A stretch of DNA of 46,420 nt. It comes from a bacterium UBP3_UBA6266. Its GTDB lineage: Bacteria; Auribacterota; UBA6266. A program made the translations under genes and the position numbers. The stretch is from NCBI GenBank assembly GCA_002440765.1, contig DJVC01000055.1, positions 4,709 through 51,128 of the forward strand, in the 5' to 3' direction. Within the stretch, counting starts at the first letter, position 1, and each line of letters begins with the position of its first letter. Of this stretch, positions 23,968 to 32,730 are shown in pieces. Below the pieces are notes generated by a model that did no database searches, was not told the origin of the DNA, and saw only the letters and a program-made list of their open reading frames with translations.

Positions 23968-24825
23968 TCACTTCTCCGTTTCTTTTGCAAGTATGTAAAG
24001 ATTTGTAACAGCGCATATTACAAAAAAATCGGTAAACAACACCAAAACAATCCCGAATGCTATTACCCCTACACTTAACTCAGGAACATGTTTAACAAAA
24101 AAAGGAATCATATAACCCCTTGCAATAATATAGCCCACCTCCAGTAAGCGCGGCGCCGCGACTAAAATAAGTGACGCGATAAAAACCCGTTTAGATAAAC
24201 CAAAACTGTTTTTCAGAGACGCGAAATATTTCTTTTTATCTATTATTGCCGCAGGATAAGCATAAACAAGCAGGGCTTCGATTATTATTACCAAAATAAA
24301 TCCGGAATAAAAGAATATCCTGAGCAATATCAACGTTATAGGTTTGGCTCCAAGGAACTTAACAAGTATAATAGCGGGAACCTTCAAGATTATAAAACTT
24401 AACACAAAAAGCGTAGCCCATATGCCTATAAGCGTCAGATAACGCCTGACGGATTTATTGAAACTGCCGGCAGGCCTCGGCAGAACATTACCGGAATTCG
24501 CCTGGTAAATAAGATTGACAGCCATTCCGAACATAATTATGCCTACAGTAGCCATAATAAAAATCTGGAAATAATAAAAAAGTTCGGGCAAGACAAGAAA
24601 ATTCGAAGGATAATGGAGAAACTTTTCACCCTTAAAATTTCTTATGGGAGAAGCAAAAAACAATGACCACGGTTTTCTGGGAAAATAGTATAACACCGCA
24701 AGGGTCAACGCATTACAAATCGCCGTGATAAAGAAAGGCAATAATATTACCGGGTATTTACGGGCCATTTTCACAGACATGGACCAAACGGATTTTGAGA
24801 TATTAAAAGCTTCTTTAATTGACAT
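23968..24825 (-). CDS. Polytopic membrane protein, unknown
   Basis: A 285-residue membrane protein with about six transmembrane helices (near 25-48, 85-110, 132-155, 165-195, 215-240 and 250-275). I do not recognise a motif that gives a function. Its stop lies 5 bases from the TPR lipoprotein start, so it probably belongs to the exosortase unit. Homologues of this general type are called DUF-family permease-like proteins; I do not assign a family. Confidence 0.75.
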   Translation of the reverse strand: MSIKEAFNISKSVWSMSVKMARKYPVILLPFFITAICNALTLAVLYYFPRKPWSLFFASPIRNFKGEKFLHYPSNFLVLPELFYYFQIFIMATVGIIMFGMAVNLIYQANSGNVLPRPAGSFNKSVRRYLTLIGIWATLFVLSFIILKVPAIILVKFLGAKPITLILLRIFFYSGFILVIIIEALLVYAYPAAIIDKKKYFASLKNSFGLSKRVFIASLILVAAPRLLEVGYIIARGYMIPFFVKHVPELSVGVIAFGIVLVLFTDFFVICAVTNLYILAKETEK

Positions 24826-24839
24826 AATTTGTCTCCCCT

Positions 24840-24908
24840 GTGGGTTAGTTATTAACCCACCACAATACTTTGGCGGGTAAAGTTACTAATATTGAATTAC
24901 TTAGTAAC
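24840..24908. repeat. Two perfect intergenic hairpins
   Basis: GTGGGTTA/TAACCCAC with a 5-base loop (24840-24860) and GTTACTAA/TTAGTAAC with an 11-base loop (24882-24908), placed just upstream of the membrane protein gene. They share the GTTA/TAAC theme with the repeat at 24972. Confidence 0.55.
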
Positions 24909-24971
24909 CGAATTCCACAATCTTATATAATACCACATATGGTCAATTTTAAAAAATCGTAACACTTTTTT

Positions 24972-25063
24972 TAGTTATTAAGTTATTTAGTTATTCAGTT
25001 AACTCCTCAAATGTAACCACAACAACTCCTTTCAAACTTAATAACTCAGCAACCTAATAACTA
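24972..25063. repeat. Intergenic palindromic repeat, copy 2 (after wecA-like gene)
   Basis: The left arm (24972-24998) contains an 8-bp tandem array AGTTATTA, AGTTATTT, AGTTATTC, AGTTAACT (24973-25004). The right arm (25037-25063) is complementary to it over 27 bases with a few mismatches and contains AACTCAGCAAC. The right arm matches the copy at 13402-13426 in 21 of 25 bases. Confidence 0.6.
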
Positions 25064-25073
25064 TTTTTCACTG

Positions 25074-26114
25074 TTATCTAAAATTGAGAAATCCTGATTT
25101 CCTTATCCAGTCAATTGTAACAGTTATAACCAATACCAGTGCAATCACGGCAAATATACCCTTAAAACCGGTAAAACTGAGGGAAATCATACCAAAACAG
25201 CATGAGAGGAAATACATGGACAAGACAACCTTCCTCTGAGATTTCCTTTCGGTAAGCATATGATGATGTATATGTTCTTTGTCGGCATGAAAAATATGCC
25301 TGCCCCGCGCTATCCTTCTTAATATCGCGAGGCTTGTGTCTATTATAGGCAGCCCCAATGCAATTACGGGAATTATAAGCGTTATCAGGGTTTGGGTTTT
25401 ACTGTATCCGGTAATGGCAATTATTGCGAGAATGAGACCGAGAAACATACTGCCCGTATTACCCATAAATATTTTTGCCGGATTAAAATTATAAGGCAGG
25501 AAACCGAAACAACACCCGCAAAGCGCAAGGGATATCACGGCAGCCGTCGTATTGCCCTGTTTTAAAGAAGAAAGGAAAAGGAAAAGACTTATTATCCCTG
25601 TAACTCCGCACGCCAGGCCATCAAGCCCGTCAAGAAAATTAATAGCATTAATCACTCCTATTATCCACAAGACCGTAAGGATATAGCCAAAAACACCCAA
25701 GGATATCTTATCTCCGAACGGGTTTGTTATTTCCTCAATACAGAAGCCTGAAACAATAAGTATTATCGCGACAAATATCTGGATATAGATTTTAAACTTT
25801 GCCTTTAATCCTTTAAGATCGTCAATGATGCCGAGGGAAACTAACACAAAAGACGCAATTATCATCCCCCAAAACTTAGTATAAAAATTTTCAATGGCAT
25901 TCGGGAAATATATCTCGCAGATCACCAAAGCGGTAAAAAAACCAAATACCATAGCTAATCCGCCCATGGTCGGCATATTTCTCTGGTGCACTTTTCTGTG
26001 ACCGGGTTTATCATAAATCTTAAAGATGCAGGAAATTTTCATTATAAAGGGGGTAAGCAATACAGCTACGCTTGCCGATATAACAAACATATAAAAAAAC
26101 ACTTTAAAACCCAT
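25074..26114 (-). CDS. WecA/MraY-like polyprenyl-phosphate sugar-1-phosphate transferase
   Basis: A 346-residue membrane enzyme of the glycosyltransferase 4 (PNPT) family that starts lipid-linked polysaccharide synthesis by moving a sugar-1-phosphate to undecaprenyl phosphate. Motifs include HQRNMPTMGGLAM (about 43-55), DDLKGLKAKFK, INFLDGLDGLACG (near 158-170), MGNTGSMFLGL and the HADKEHIHHHM loop that is typical of WecA/TagO/RgpG rather than MraY. About ten hydrophobic helices are present. It is the only initiating transferase in the locus. Confidence 0.9.
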   Translation of the reverse strand: MGFKVFFYMFVISASVAVLLTPFIMKISCIFKIYDKPGHRKVHQRNMPTMGGLAMVFGFFTALVICEIYFPNAIENFYTKFWGMIIASFVLVSLGIIDDLKGLKAKFKIYIQIFVAIILIVSGFCIEEITNPFGDKISLGVFGYILTVLWIIGVINAINFLDGLDGLACGVTGIISLFLFLSSLKQGNTTAAVISLALCGCCFGFLPYNFNPAKIFMGNTGSMFLGLILAIIAITGYSKTQTLITLIIPVIALGLPIIDTSLAILRRIARGRHIFHADKEHIHHHMLTERKSQRKVVLSMYFLSCCFGMISLSFTGFKGIFAVIALVLVITVTIDWIRKSGFLNFR

Positions 26115-26115
26115 A

Positions 26116-27279
26116 TCAATCTATATCTCTTGCGGTTTCTGATTTTTCCCATACGTCGGTTTTAAACCCGATTAAAAATCTTAAAAATGCCATAAATGCC
26201 GCCACGTTGATTAAACAAAAATAAAAAGGCACGTAAAATATCTTTGTAATCTTATGCTTCTGTCCCAGGACTAAGCCTATCACAGCAAACACATACACAA
26301 ATAATTGAAAAACAAATAAAATTTCATAGATATTATCGCCAATCAAAAATAGATTTAATATAAATATTGCAATCATAAAAAATGGAGTTAACCATCTTAG
26401 AAGTTTGTGACATAAAAACTGCCATGTCCTTATGTATCCCGACCAAAAAATCAGGTCGGGTATCCTAAAAGTCGCTTTCCATCCCTGAACAATAATCCTG
26501 ACTTTCTGTTTAAACTGATCCTTCATATTTGAACTTACTTTCTCTCTGGCTATAGCCTTGGGCTCATAAATTATTTTATAGCCAGCATTATAGACTCTCA
26601 TCGGATTAACAAAATCATCGGCAATATCACTATCAATTTCACTATACAACGATCTTCTCATCGCATATATCGAACCATTTGCAACAAGAAGCGACCCCAA
26701 AATACTTTCCCTCTCTTTTAAATATTCTTCGTACTTCCAGTAAATATTCTCTCCCGATTCAACAGATGTGCCTTCAGAACATATATATTTAAGCTTGCCG
26801 CACACACAACCAATATCATCCTTTTCAAAATGAATTACTAATTCTTTGAGCGCGTTTTTGTCATACAAAGAATTTGCATCTGAAAAAACAAGAATTTCAC
26901 TCCGCGCCAATTCGACAGCTTTATTCAAAGCGGCAATTTTGCCTTTCCGGGGATTTTGCTCAAAAACTTTTATTAACTTTGAATTGAACCCATTGACAAT
27001 GTTTATGGTATTATCGGTACAACCATCGAGAACAACTAGAATTTCTATTTTATCTGTCGGGTATTCCATATCCAGAATATTTGAAATTTTTTGCCGTATT
27101 ACCCTATCTTCGTTGTAAACAGGTACAATAAACGTTATTGCTTTATAATCCAATTCGCCATCCCTAAAATCTTTTCTACTGTTTCTCACAAACGTCAGCA
27201 TAGCTAACATTAGCGGATATCCCAGATAAGGCAATATAACCAATATAACGAATATCCAGAAAATAAACTGCAGGCTCAT
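26116..27279 (-). CDS. Family 2 glycosyltransferase, processive membrane type
   Basis: A 387-residue protein with an N-terminal membrane helix, a GT-A catalytic domain (ITFIVPVYNEDRVIRQKI near 48-65, VVLDGCTDNT, ILVFSDANS for the DxD-like metal site) and a QKVRIIVQGW segment in place of QxxRW. Three or four helices follow at the C-terminus. This resembles the ICA/HA synthase-like group that elongates or extrudes polysaccharides. The donor sugar is unknown. It ends one base before the wecA-like gene. Confidence 0.85.
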   Translation of the reverse strand: MSLQFIFWIFVILVILPYLGYPLMLAMLTFVRNSRKDFRDGELDYKAITFIVPVYNEDRVIRQKISNILDMEYPTDKIEILVVLDGCTDNTINIVNGFNSKLIKVFEQNPRKGKIAALNKAVELARSEILVFSDANSLYDKNALKELVIHFEKDDIGCVCGKLKYICSEGTSVESGENIYWKYEEYLKERESILGSLLVANGSIYAMRRSLYSEIDSDIADDFVNPMRVYNAGYKIIYEPKAIAREKVSSNMKDQFKQKVRIIVQGWKATFRIPDLIFWSGYIRTWQFLCHKLLRWLTPFFMIAIFILNLFLIGDNIYEILFVFQLFVYVFAVIGLVLGQKHKITKIFYVPFYFCLINVAAFMAFLRFLIGFKTDVWEKSETARDID

Positions 27280-27294
27280 AAAATAAATGACTTC

Positions 27295-28506
27295 CTATTT
27301 CAGCCACTCCTGATAACGGGCATTAATTGTGCTTACTATGTTTTCCCACGAATATTTCTTCGCAACATAATCACGACATTTGCGGCCTAATTCGACTATA
27401 TCATAATCCTTTTTAATGAATTCCTCGATCCCATTGGCAATATCATCCGGAGAATTTCCTTCAAATAGGAACTCATTACCTAATTCCTTCAATATTTCCA
27501 CAGTTCCCCCTACCGGAGTCCCCAACACACATAGACCGCTTGCCATGGCTTCCAGGGAAACCAAACCAAAACCCTCAAGATGTTCCGTAGGAAGAATAAA
27601 CAAATCAGATGCCTGATAATATAACGGAAGTTCCTCATTTTTGATTTTACCGGTCAATAATATTTCATCTTCCAGTTTATATTCAGTAATTTCGGAATTT
27701 AATTTCTCTTTTAAAAATCCATCTCCTCCTATAACCAGATACATGTCCCCAAAAATAGTTTTCAGCTTTTTGAAAGCAATTATTAAATTTTCTAAACCCA
27801 TCCTTGCTACAAGCCTCCTTATAGTAAATAGCACAAAAGCTTTCTGAGGTAATTTTAATCTTTCTCTTATATGTCCTTTTTCCTTATTCTCATCAGCAGG
27901 CTTAAATGAATATATATCAACTCCGCCAGGTATAATATTTATTTTTGACTCCTCTATATTCTTAAAATGCTTTGTTATTTCATTTTTATTAAATTCACTT
28001 AAAACAATTACTTTATCCGCATGTTTTAAATTGATATTCTCAATCGCATGCAGAATCTTTAACATAAAGCCTACCGGAATTATTCTGGAATATTTCTTCT
28101 TTTTGCTTTGCAGAAAAACTTCACGGAACATTGAAGCATGGAATGTATATACATTAAGCTTCGCAGGATGCCTTAACATCATGTTATACGGCAAGGCGGG
28201 AAGGCAGGAATGGAAATTAATAATATCATAACCCCTTTTCAATAGCTTTTTGTAGCAAAAATAAGCCAATAAGTTATATAAAGGCCTTTTCAAAAAAAGT
28301 AATTTTCCTCTTGACACACTCTTATACCTAAAAACCTCTATTCCGTCCATAATTTCTTCTTTTTTGAATTTTAAATCAAAATTCGGGCATATTACCGTAA
28401 CATTGTTCCCCTTTGCCACCAAACCTTTGCAAAGATTATATACATAAGTATGTATCCCCCCGAAACCATCCGGATAAAAAGAATCTGTGACCATCAGGAT
28501 ATTCAT
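27295..28506 (-). CDS. Family 4 glycosyltransferase
   Basis: A 403-residue GT-B enzyme with the GT4 N-terminal domain (MNILMVTDSFYPDGFGGIHTYVYNL) and C-terminal nucleotide-sugar site. The EX7E motif is in LPTEHLEGFGLVSLEAMASG. It should add one sugar to the lipid-linked repeat unit at the inner face of the membrane. It overlaps the upstream glycosyltransferase by four bases (ATGA). Confidence 0.88.
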   Translation of the reverse strand: MNILMVTDSFYPDGFGGIHTYVYNLCKGLVAKGNNVTVICPNFDLKFKKEEIMDGIEVFRYKSVSRGKLLFLKRPLYNLLAYFCYKKLLKRGYDIINFHSCLPALPYNMMLRHPAKLNVYTFHASMFREVFLQSKKKKYSRIIPVGFMLKILHAIENINLKHADKVIVLSEFNKNEITKHFKNIEESKINIIPGGVDIYSFKPADENKEKGHIRERLKLPQKAFVLFTIRRLVARMGLENLIIAFKKLKTIFGDMYLVIGGDGFLKEKLNSEITEYKLEDEILLTGKIKNEELPLYYQASDLFILPTEHLEGFGLVSLEAMASGLCVLGTPVGGTVEILKELGNEFLFEGNSPDDIANGIEEFIKKDYDIVELGRKCRDYVAKKYSWENIVSTINARYQEWLK

Positions 28507-29645
28507 AAAGCTAAATCCTTATAAAGCTTTTCATAATCTTTTATCATGCTATTTATGGAATATTTCCTACTAACATAATTTTTAGCATCGGATCCCATAT
28601 TTAACCTCTGATTTTTATCGCTAAGCAACCCCAATATTGCATCCGACATTAAATTGACATTCCGAGGTTTAACCAATACACCAACCTTATTGTTCTCAAT
28701 AATTGAATTAATACCTCCGACATCTGTTGCAATAACAGGTTTGCTGCAAGCCATGGCCTCCAATAGAGATAACCCAAAAGCTTCTTTTTTAGATGGCAAC
28801 ACAAAAATATCAAAAACAGATAACACACATCTTATTTCCCCTATGCTTCCTGTAAAAATAACCCTGTCTGAAAGATTGTTTTTTGAAACCCATCTTTCCA
28901 GTTTCTTTTTGATAGGGCCATCCCCTACGATGATAAATTTTACATTCCTGCACTTTCTACAAATTTCTTTTGCCGCTTTCAAAAGATAAATATGACCTTT
29001 CTCCGGGCTTATTCTGCCGACTGTCCCTACAACCAGGTCTCTTTCATCAATGCCGATTTTCTTTTTCTCTTTTAAAATATCCGTTTCTCTGCTGAAATTT
29101 TCTATATTTATGCCATTTGGTATCACCAACAATGCATTCTCTTCGACTTTGCCTTTTAAGAAATGTGCAAGGGCTTCAGAAACAGCGACTATTTTATCAA
29201 AATACCGCAGGATATACCGGTCTAACATTTCGTATAATCTCATTTTAATGCCAATGGAGAGATACCCGTGAACTGTTGAAATCACTTTTGTATTAAGGCC
29301 TCTCGCCGCAAAAAGACCTATTAAATTACTTTTATAATCATGACAATGCAATATATCAACATTCTGCTCAATTAATAACTTTTTTATCTTGGAAGCAACA
29401 CTAAGATCGTATTTGTGTTTTAACCTTACATTTTTAACCGGAATATGATTTCTTTCAGCCTCTTTTTTTAAAGGCAAATCCCCCCGCGCCCTTCTATCAA
29501 CCAAAGTTACAAGAGTCTGGGTAAACTCATTTTCATTAACAAGCCGGCATATATCCAGTATAACTCTTTCGGCGCCGAAAAGAGCATTGGAACACTGATA
29601 GCTGTTTCTAAGATGCAGGATTTTAATTCGGCCATTCTTAAGCAC
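28503..29645 (-). CDS. Family 4 glycosyltransferase
   Basis: A 380-residue GT-B enzyme. The N-terminal domain contains ILHCHDYKSNLIGLFAARGL and ISTVHGYLSIG, and the C-terminal domain has VGTVGRISPEKGH and the EX7E motif in LPSKKEAFGLSLLEAMACS. The start is GTG at 29645, overlapping the upstream stop codon as TAGTG. It is part of the repeat-unit assembly set. Confidence 0.88.
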   Translation of the reverse strand: MLKNGRIKILHLRNSYQCSNALFGAERVILDICRLVNENEFTQTLVTLVDRRARGDLPLKKEAERNHIPVKNVRLKHKYDLSVASKIKKLLIEQNVDILHCHDYKSNLIGLFAARGLNTKVISTVHGYLSIGIKMRLYEMLDRYILRYFDKIVAVSEALAHFLKGKVEENALLVIPNGINIENFSRETDILKEKKKIGIDERDLVVGTVGRISPEKGHIYLLKAAKEICRKCRNVKFIIVGDGPIKKKLERWVSKNNLSDRVIFTGSIGEIRCVLSVFDIFVLPSKKEAFGLSLLEAMACSKPVIATDVGGINSIIENNKVGVLVKPRNVNLMSDAILGLLSDKNQRLNMGSDAKNYVSRKYSINSMIKDYEKLYKDLAL

Positions 29646-31336
29646 TAGTTTCCCTCTTTTTCTAAAATATCAGCAATTTGAGAAATCATATTCCCGATTT
29701 CTTTTCTCCTATTCAGCAATAACAGGTAATCCTTCGTATATTCGGTCAGACTTGGGGTGAGATCAGATACATCACAAAGTTTTTCCGCTTTGGATATTAG
29801 CTCCGAGTATTTTCTATTAGTATCACCCTTTTTAAATTCGGCGATTCTTCCATTCAAAATAAACAAGTAGTCGTAGTCCTCAATCCCATCTCTTATTATT
29901 TCCCATCTAATTGAATTAACAGGCCCACTCTTTCCCCAGTAAATCAATGAACCTTCTCCGTTACAGTCAGCATAAGAAACAGGATCCTTCCAGATATCTT
30001 TTTCCCAATAATTAATGCACCAATATAGTGTCCCCTGAGCTCCGCTTTTGAACATTTGCCAGAATAATATCCTGTTTTCAGCCATGCTATAATCAATTGC
30101 CCAAAAGTTCGCATAAGGGCGTCTTGTGCCACATGTTACATACCACCAGACTTCATCCCCTTTTTGCCGGCGTTCTTCCAAAAATTGCTGATCAATTCTA
30201 TCGGTATGAACAACCCATACATCAACATAACCGGACAAGTCCATATACCCATATTTATTCTTATTATCCGGTTTTGCCGTCGCATAACCAATTGTCACCA
30301 ATCTTTTAATTTCCGGAGCAAGATCGTTTATTTCCGATAAAGTCTTTTTTAAAACACTGAAATATTTAACATCAGGTTCATCTGCCAGATAAATATACCC
30401 TTTTGATAACCACCCTTTTTCTTTGAGATGCCGTTCTGTCACCTGAAGAACTTGTTTTATAAACAGATATTTGCCAGAATCAGCCGGGAGTTCAGACGGT
30501 TTTTGGTCCCCGTATGTATAAGGTATGCCGCTCCAAAAAATATTAAATGAATTAATCCCGCCTCGCACATAATATTCCATTTTTTCATCAAAATCTGCAA
30601 AGTCCATTTCAGCATTGCCATCAACCTTTTCTATCGATGGGTAAACATAGTTGAGATTACTCACCCTGTGCTCAAGCATATTCTCCCAGTAAACTTCCAC
30701 CATGTCTTTTAAATCTTTAGTGTCAAGGGCCATATTATATCTTTTGGCTATAAACCCCGGCCATAACGCAAAAGCCGTCCTAAGTGCAGGAGTATCCGGA
30801 AGAGAAAAATTCCACACATTCAATTTAACTTCAATATCCTTAAGTATTTTTCCATCAGACTCAACTATAATAGATGCTATATATGTCCCCTTTTTTGCAT
30901 ATTCAGGAACATATACAGTAACCCATAACACAAACCGGGATTTTTTATCAAGATGTATCCTGTTATCAGTTATTTCGATTAAAGGATCAGGCCATTTTCC
31001 GGTGTCGCGCGAAAACCTCGTCACATCAATATATTCAACCGAGTAAACTTTAATATTTGAACTTTTGATGATGTTCCCGGAATCAAAAGATAAATCAGAT
31101 ATTACAAATTTAACATCAACGTCTTCGTCACGGGTGTTCTCTAACACCAACTGGAATGACTCGTATTCGTTTTTTGCGGAGAACAACCGTATTTCGGGAA
31201 GAGCATCAAAATCAATTCTCGTCTCGGGCCTGATTTTATCCGGACTATTAACAACACCAATTTTTATACCCGAATAACAGATAGTTGAAATAAATAAATT
31301 GAATACTATTATTAAGAATGTTTTCTTATTTATCAT
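29645..31336 (-). CDS. Secreted GH123/DUF4091-like protein
   Basis: A 563-residue protein with a signal peptide (1-21, ending CYS). Residues 25-180 form a beta-sandwich (SAKNEYESFQLVLEN and YAKKGTYIASIIVES) and the remainder a TIM-barrel-like catalytic region. The acid pair DE is in YIYLADEPDVKYF (near 317-329), matching the Asp-Glu of GH123 N-acetylgalactosaminidases, which use the substrate acetamido group. Further matches are YANFWAIDYSMAENRILFWQMF and RWEIIRDGIEDYDYLF, typical of DUF4091. It is embedded between polymerase and glycosyltransferase genes, so it probably trims the polysaccharide made here. Activity is inferred. Confidence 0.8.
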   Translation of the reverse strand: MINKKTFLIIVFNLFISTICYSGIKIGVVNSPDKIRPETRIDFDALPEIRLFSAKNEYESFQLVLENTRDEDVDVKFVISDLSFDSGNIIKSSNIKVYSVEYIDVTRFSRDTGKWPDPLIEITDNRIHLDKKSRFVLWVTVYVPEYAKKGTYIASIIVESDGKILKDIEVKLNVWNFSLPDTPALRTAFALWPGFIAKRYNMALDTKDLKDMVEVYWENMLEHRVSNLNYVYPSIEKVDGNAEMDFADFDEKMEYYVRGGINSFNIFWSGIPYTYGDQKPSELPADSGKYLFIKQVLQVTERHLKEKGWLSKGYIYLADEPDVKYFSVLKKTLSEINDLAPEIKRLVTIGYATAKPDNKNKYGYMDLSGYVDVWVVHTDRIDQQFLEERRQKGDEVWWYVTCGTRRPYANFWAIDYSMAENRILFWQMFKSGAQGTLYWCINYWEKDIWKDPVSYADCNGEGSLIYWGKSGPVNSIRWEIIRDGIEDYDYLFILNGRIAEFKKGDTNRKYSELISKAEKLCDVSDLTPSLTEYTKDYLLLLNRRKEIGNMISQIADILEKEGN

Positions 31337-32729
31337 TTGATAACTCCATTAATACTACCGATATGCCTAACAATATCCAGAATATCAATGCTTCAATATG
31401 AGATGAAACCATATTCATCAATGAAAAACCTACAATGCTGATTTCAAAACCTGCTGAAATATTCGAAAGGACTATATCCCCCTTTTTTTCAAGTATAAAA
31501 CTACTATTTCGAAAATATCTCCAACTGAAGTAAATTAAAAGTATCAGCATCGCTACAGCAGGAAGCCCGCTTTCAGCTGCAACATTCAGATAGAGATTAT
31601 GCGCATGCAAAAGTAAAAATTTTGTTTTTATACCCGGCGAAGTGATGGCGTTATACACAAATTCTCTTTGGAAAACACCCGGCCCAACTCCTACTAAAGG
31701 ATGATGAACTATAGTATCCCACGCGACAACCCATGCGTCAAATCGCGACCTAATAGAAGCTTCTCTTGTCTCTGTAATTGTTTGCATCCTGTCCTTATAT
31801 TCGTCAGGCAAAAAAGGCATGAGAACAAATATGAGGATTGCAAGAATAATAACAGCAATTATCAGAGCAATAAATGCATTTAATCTTCTGAACATAAACC
31901 TTTTAACAGCCAGAAAACTGACAAATACCAGCGCAAGCATTCCCGCCCTTGAATATGTAAGAATAATACCTGCAGCTATGAGTGAAAAAAACAGAAAAAT
32001 AACACCCTTGGCTAGCATTTTTTTACTGCACCTGAAGAGACCTATCAATACAGGAACTAAAAAAACAAGTTCAGCGGCCAGAGTATTAGGATTTTCAGTT
32101 AATCCCATTATTCTAACTGAAGTTCCCTCTCTTAAGCCAATACCCATGATATACTGGACGATACCCACTGATGCTGATACAAAACCCAGGATAAATAAAA
32201 ACCACAAAAGGAATATTAATTGAAACCGCGTTTTCACTATATTAGCAACCGCAAAGTATAAAATCACTGCTTTACTTACAATCTCAATAAATAACGGAAA
32301 ACTATAATCAAATTCCATAAAAGTTGAAGCGAAAAACAAAAGACTGAATAGCACAATTATTAAATTTTGAGGCGCTTTAACCAATTTAAAATCACGATAA
32401 ACTATAGTGTGAAATCCCCATATAAATATGACACCGAAAGCAAGATTCCTTGCTATATGGAAATCCTGAAGGGCCGGGAATAAAACAGTAGGATGCAGAT
32501 ATGCTCCCGCTATAAATATAAGTGTGCCTATATATAAGTTAAAGAAAACGGCAATTGAAAAGCAAAACCCGAAAAACAGGAAAGCTGTTATGTACCATGG
32601 GAACACCAATAAACCAGCGCTGATGATTAAAAAGAAAATAATGGCAAATATTTTCAGAATTATGGGAAACTCTATCAAAGGCCTTTCTTCATGTAACACA
32701 TTGGAATATAGATCGTTGTGATCTTCCAT
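31326..32729 (-). CDS. O-antigen ligase/polymerase family protein (Wzy-like)
   Basis: A 467-residue membrane protein with about eleven helices and a Wzy_C/O-antigen ligase domain. The periplasmic loop signature is VVAWDTIVHHPLVGVGPGVF, followed by LLLHAHNLYLNVAAESGLP, which carries the conserved histidine. In a Wzx/Wzy locus this is the likely polymerase. The ATG at 32729 is chosen because the longer frame would overlap the upstream gene by 80 bases; from this ATG the gap is one base. Confidence 0.85.
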   Translation of the reverse strand: MEDHNDLYSNVLHEERPLIEFPIILKIFAIIFFLIISAGLLVFPWYITAFLFFGFCFSIAVFFNLYIGTLIFIAGAYLHPTVLFPALQDFHIARNLAFGVIFIWGFHTIVYRDFKLVKAPQNLIIVLFSLLFFASTFMEFDYSFPLFIEIVSKAVILYFAVANIVKTRFQLIFLLWFLFILGFVSASVGIVQYIMGIGLREGTSVRIMGLTENPNTLAAELVFLVPVLIGLFRCSKKMLAKGVIFLFFSLIAAGIILTYSRAGMLALVFVSFLAVKRFMFRRLNAFIALIIAVIILAILIFVLMPFLPDEYKDRMQTITETREASIRSRFDAWVVAWDTIVHHPLVGVGPGVFQREFVYNAITSPGIKTKFLLLHAHNLYLNVAAESGLPAVAMLILLIYFSWRYFRNSSFILEKKGDIVLSNISAGFEISIVGFSLMNMVSSHIEALIFWILLGISVVLMELSNDK

Positions 32730-32730
32730 A

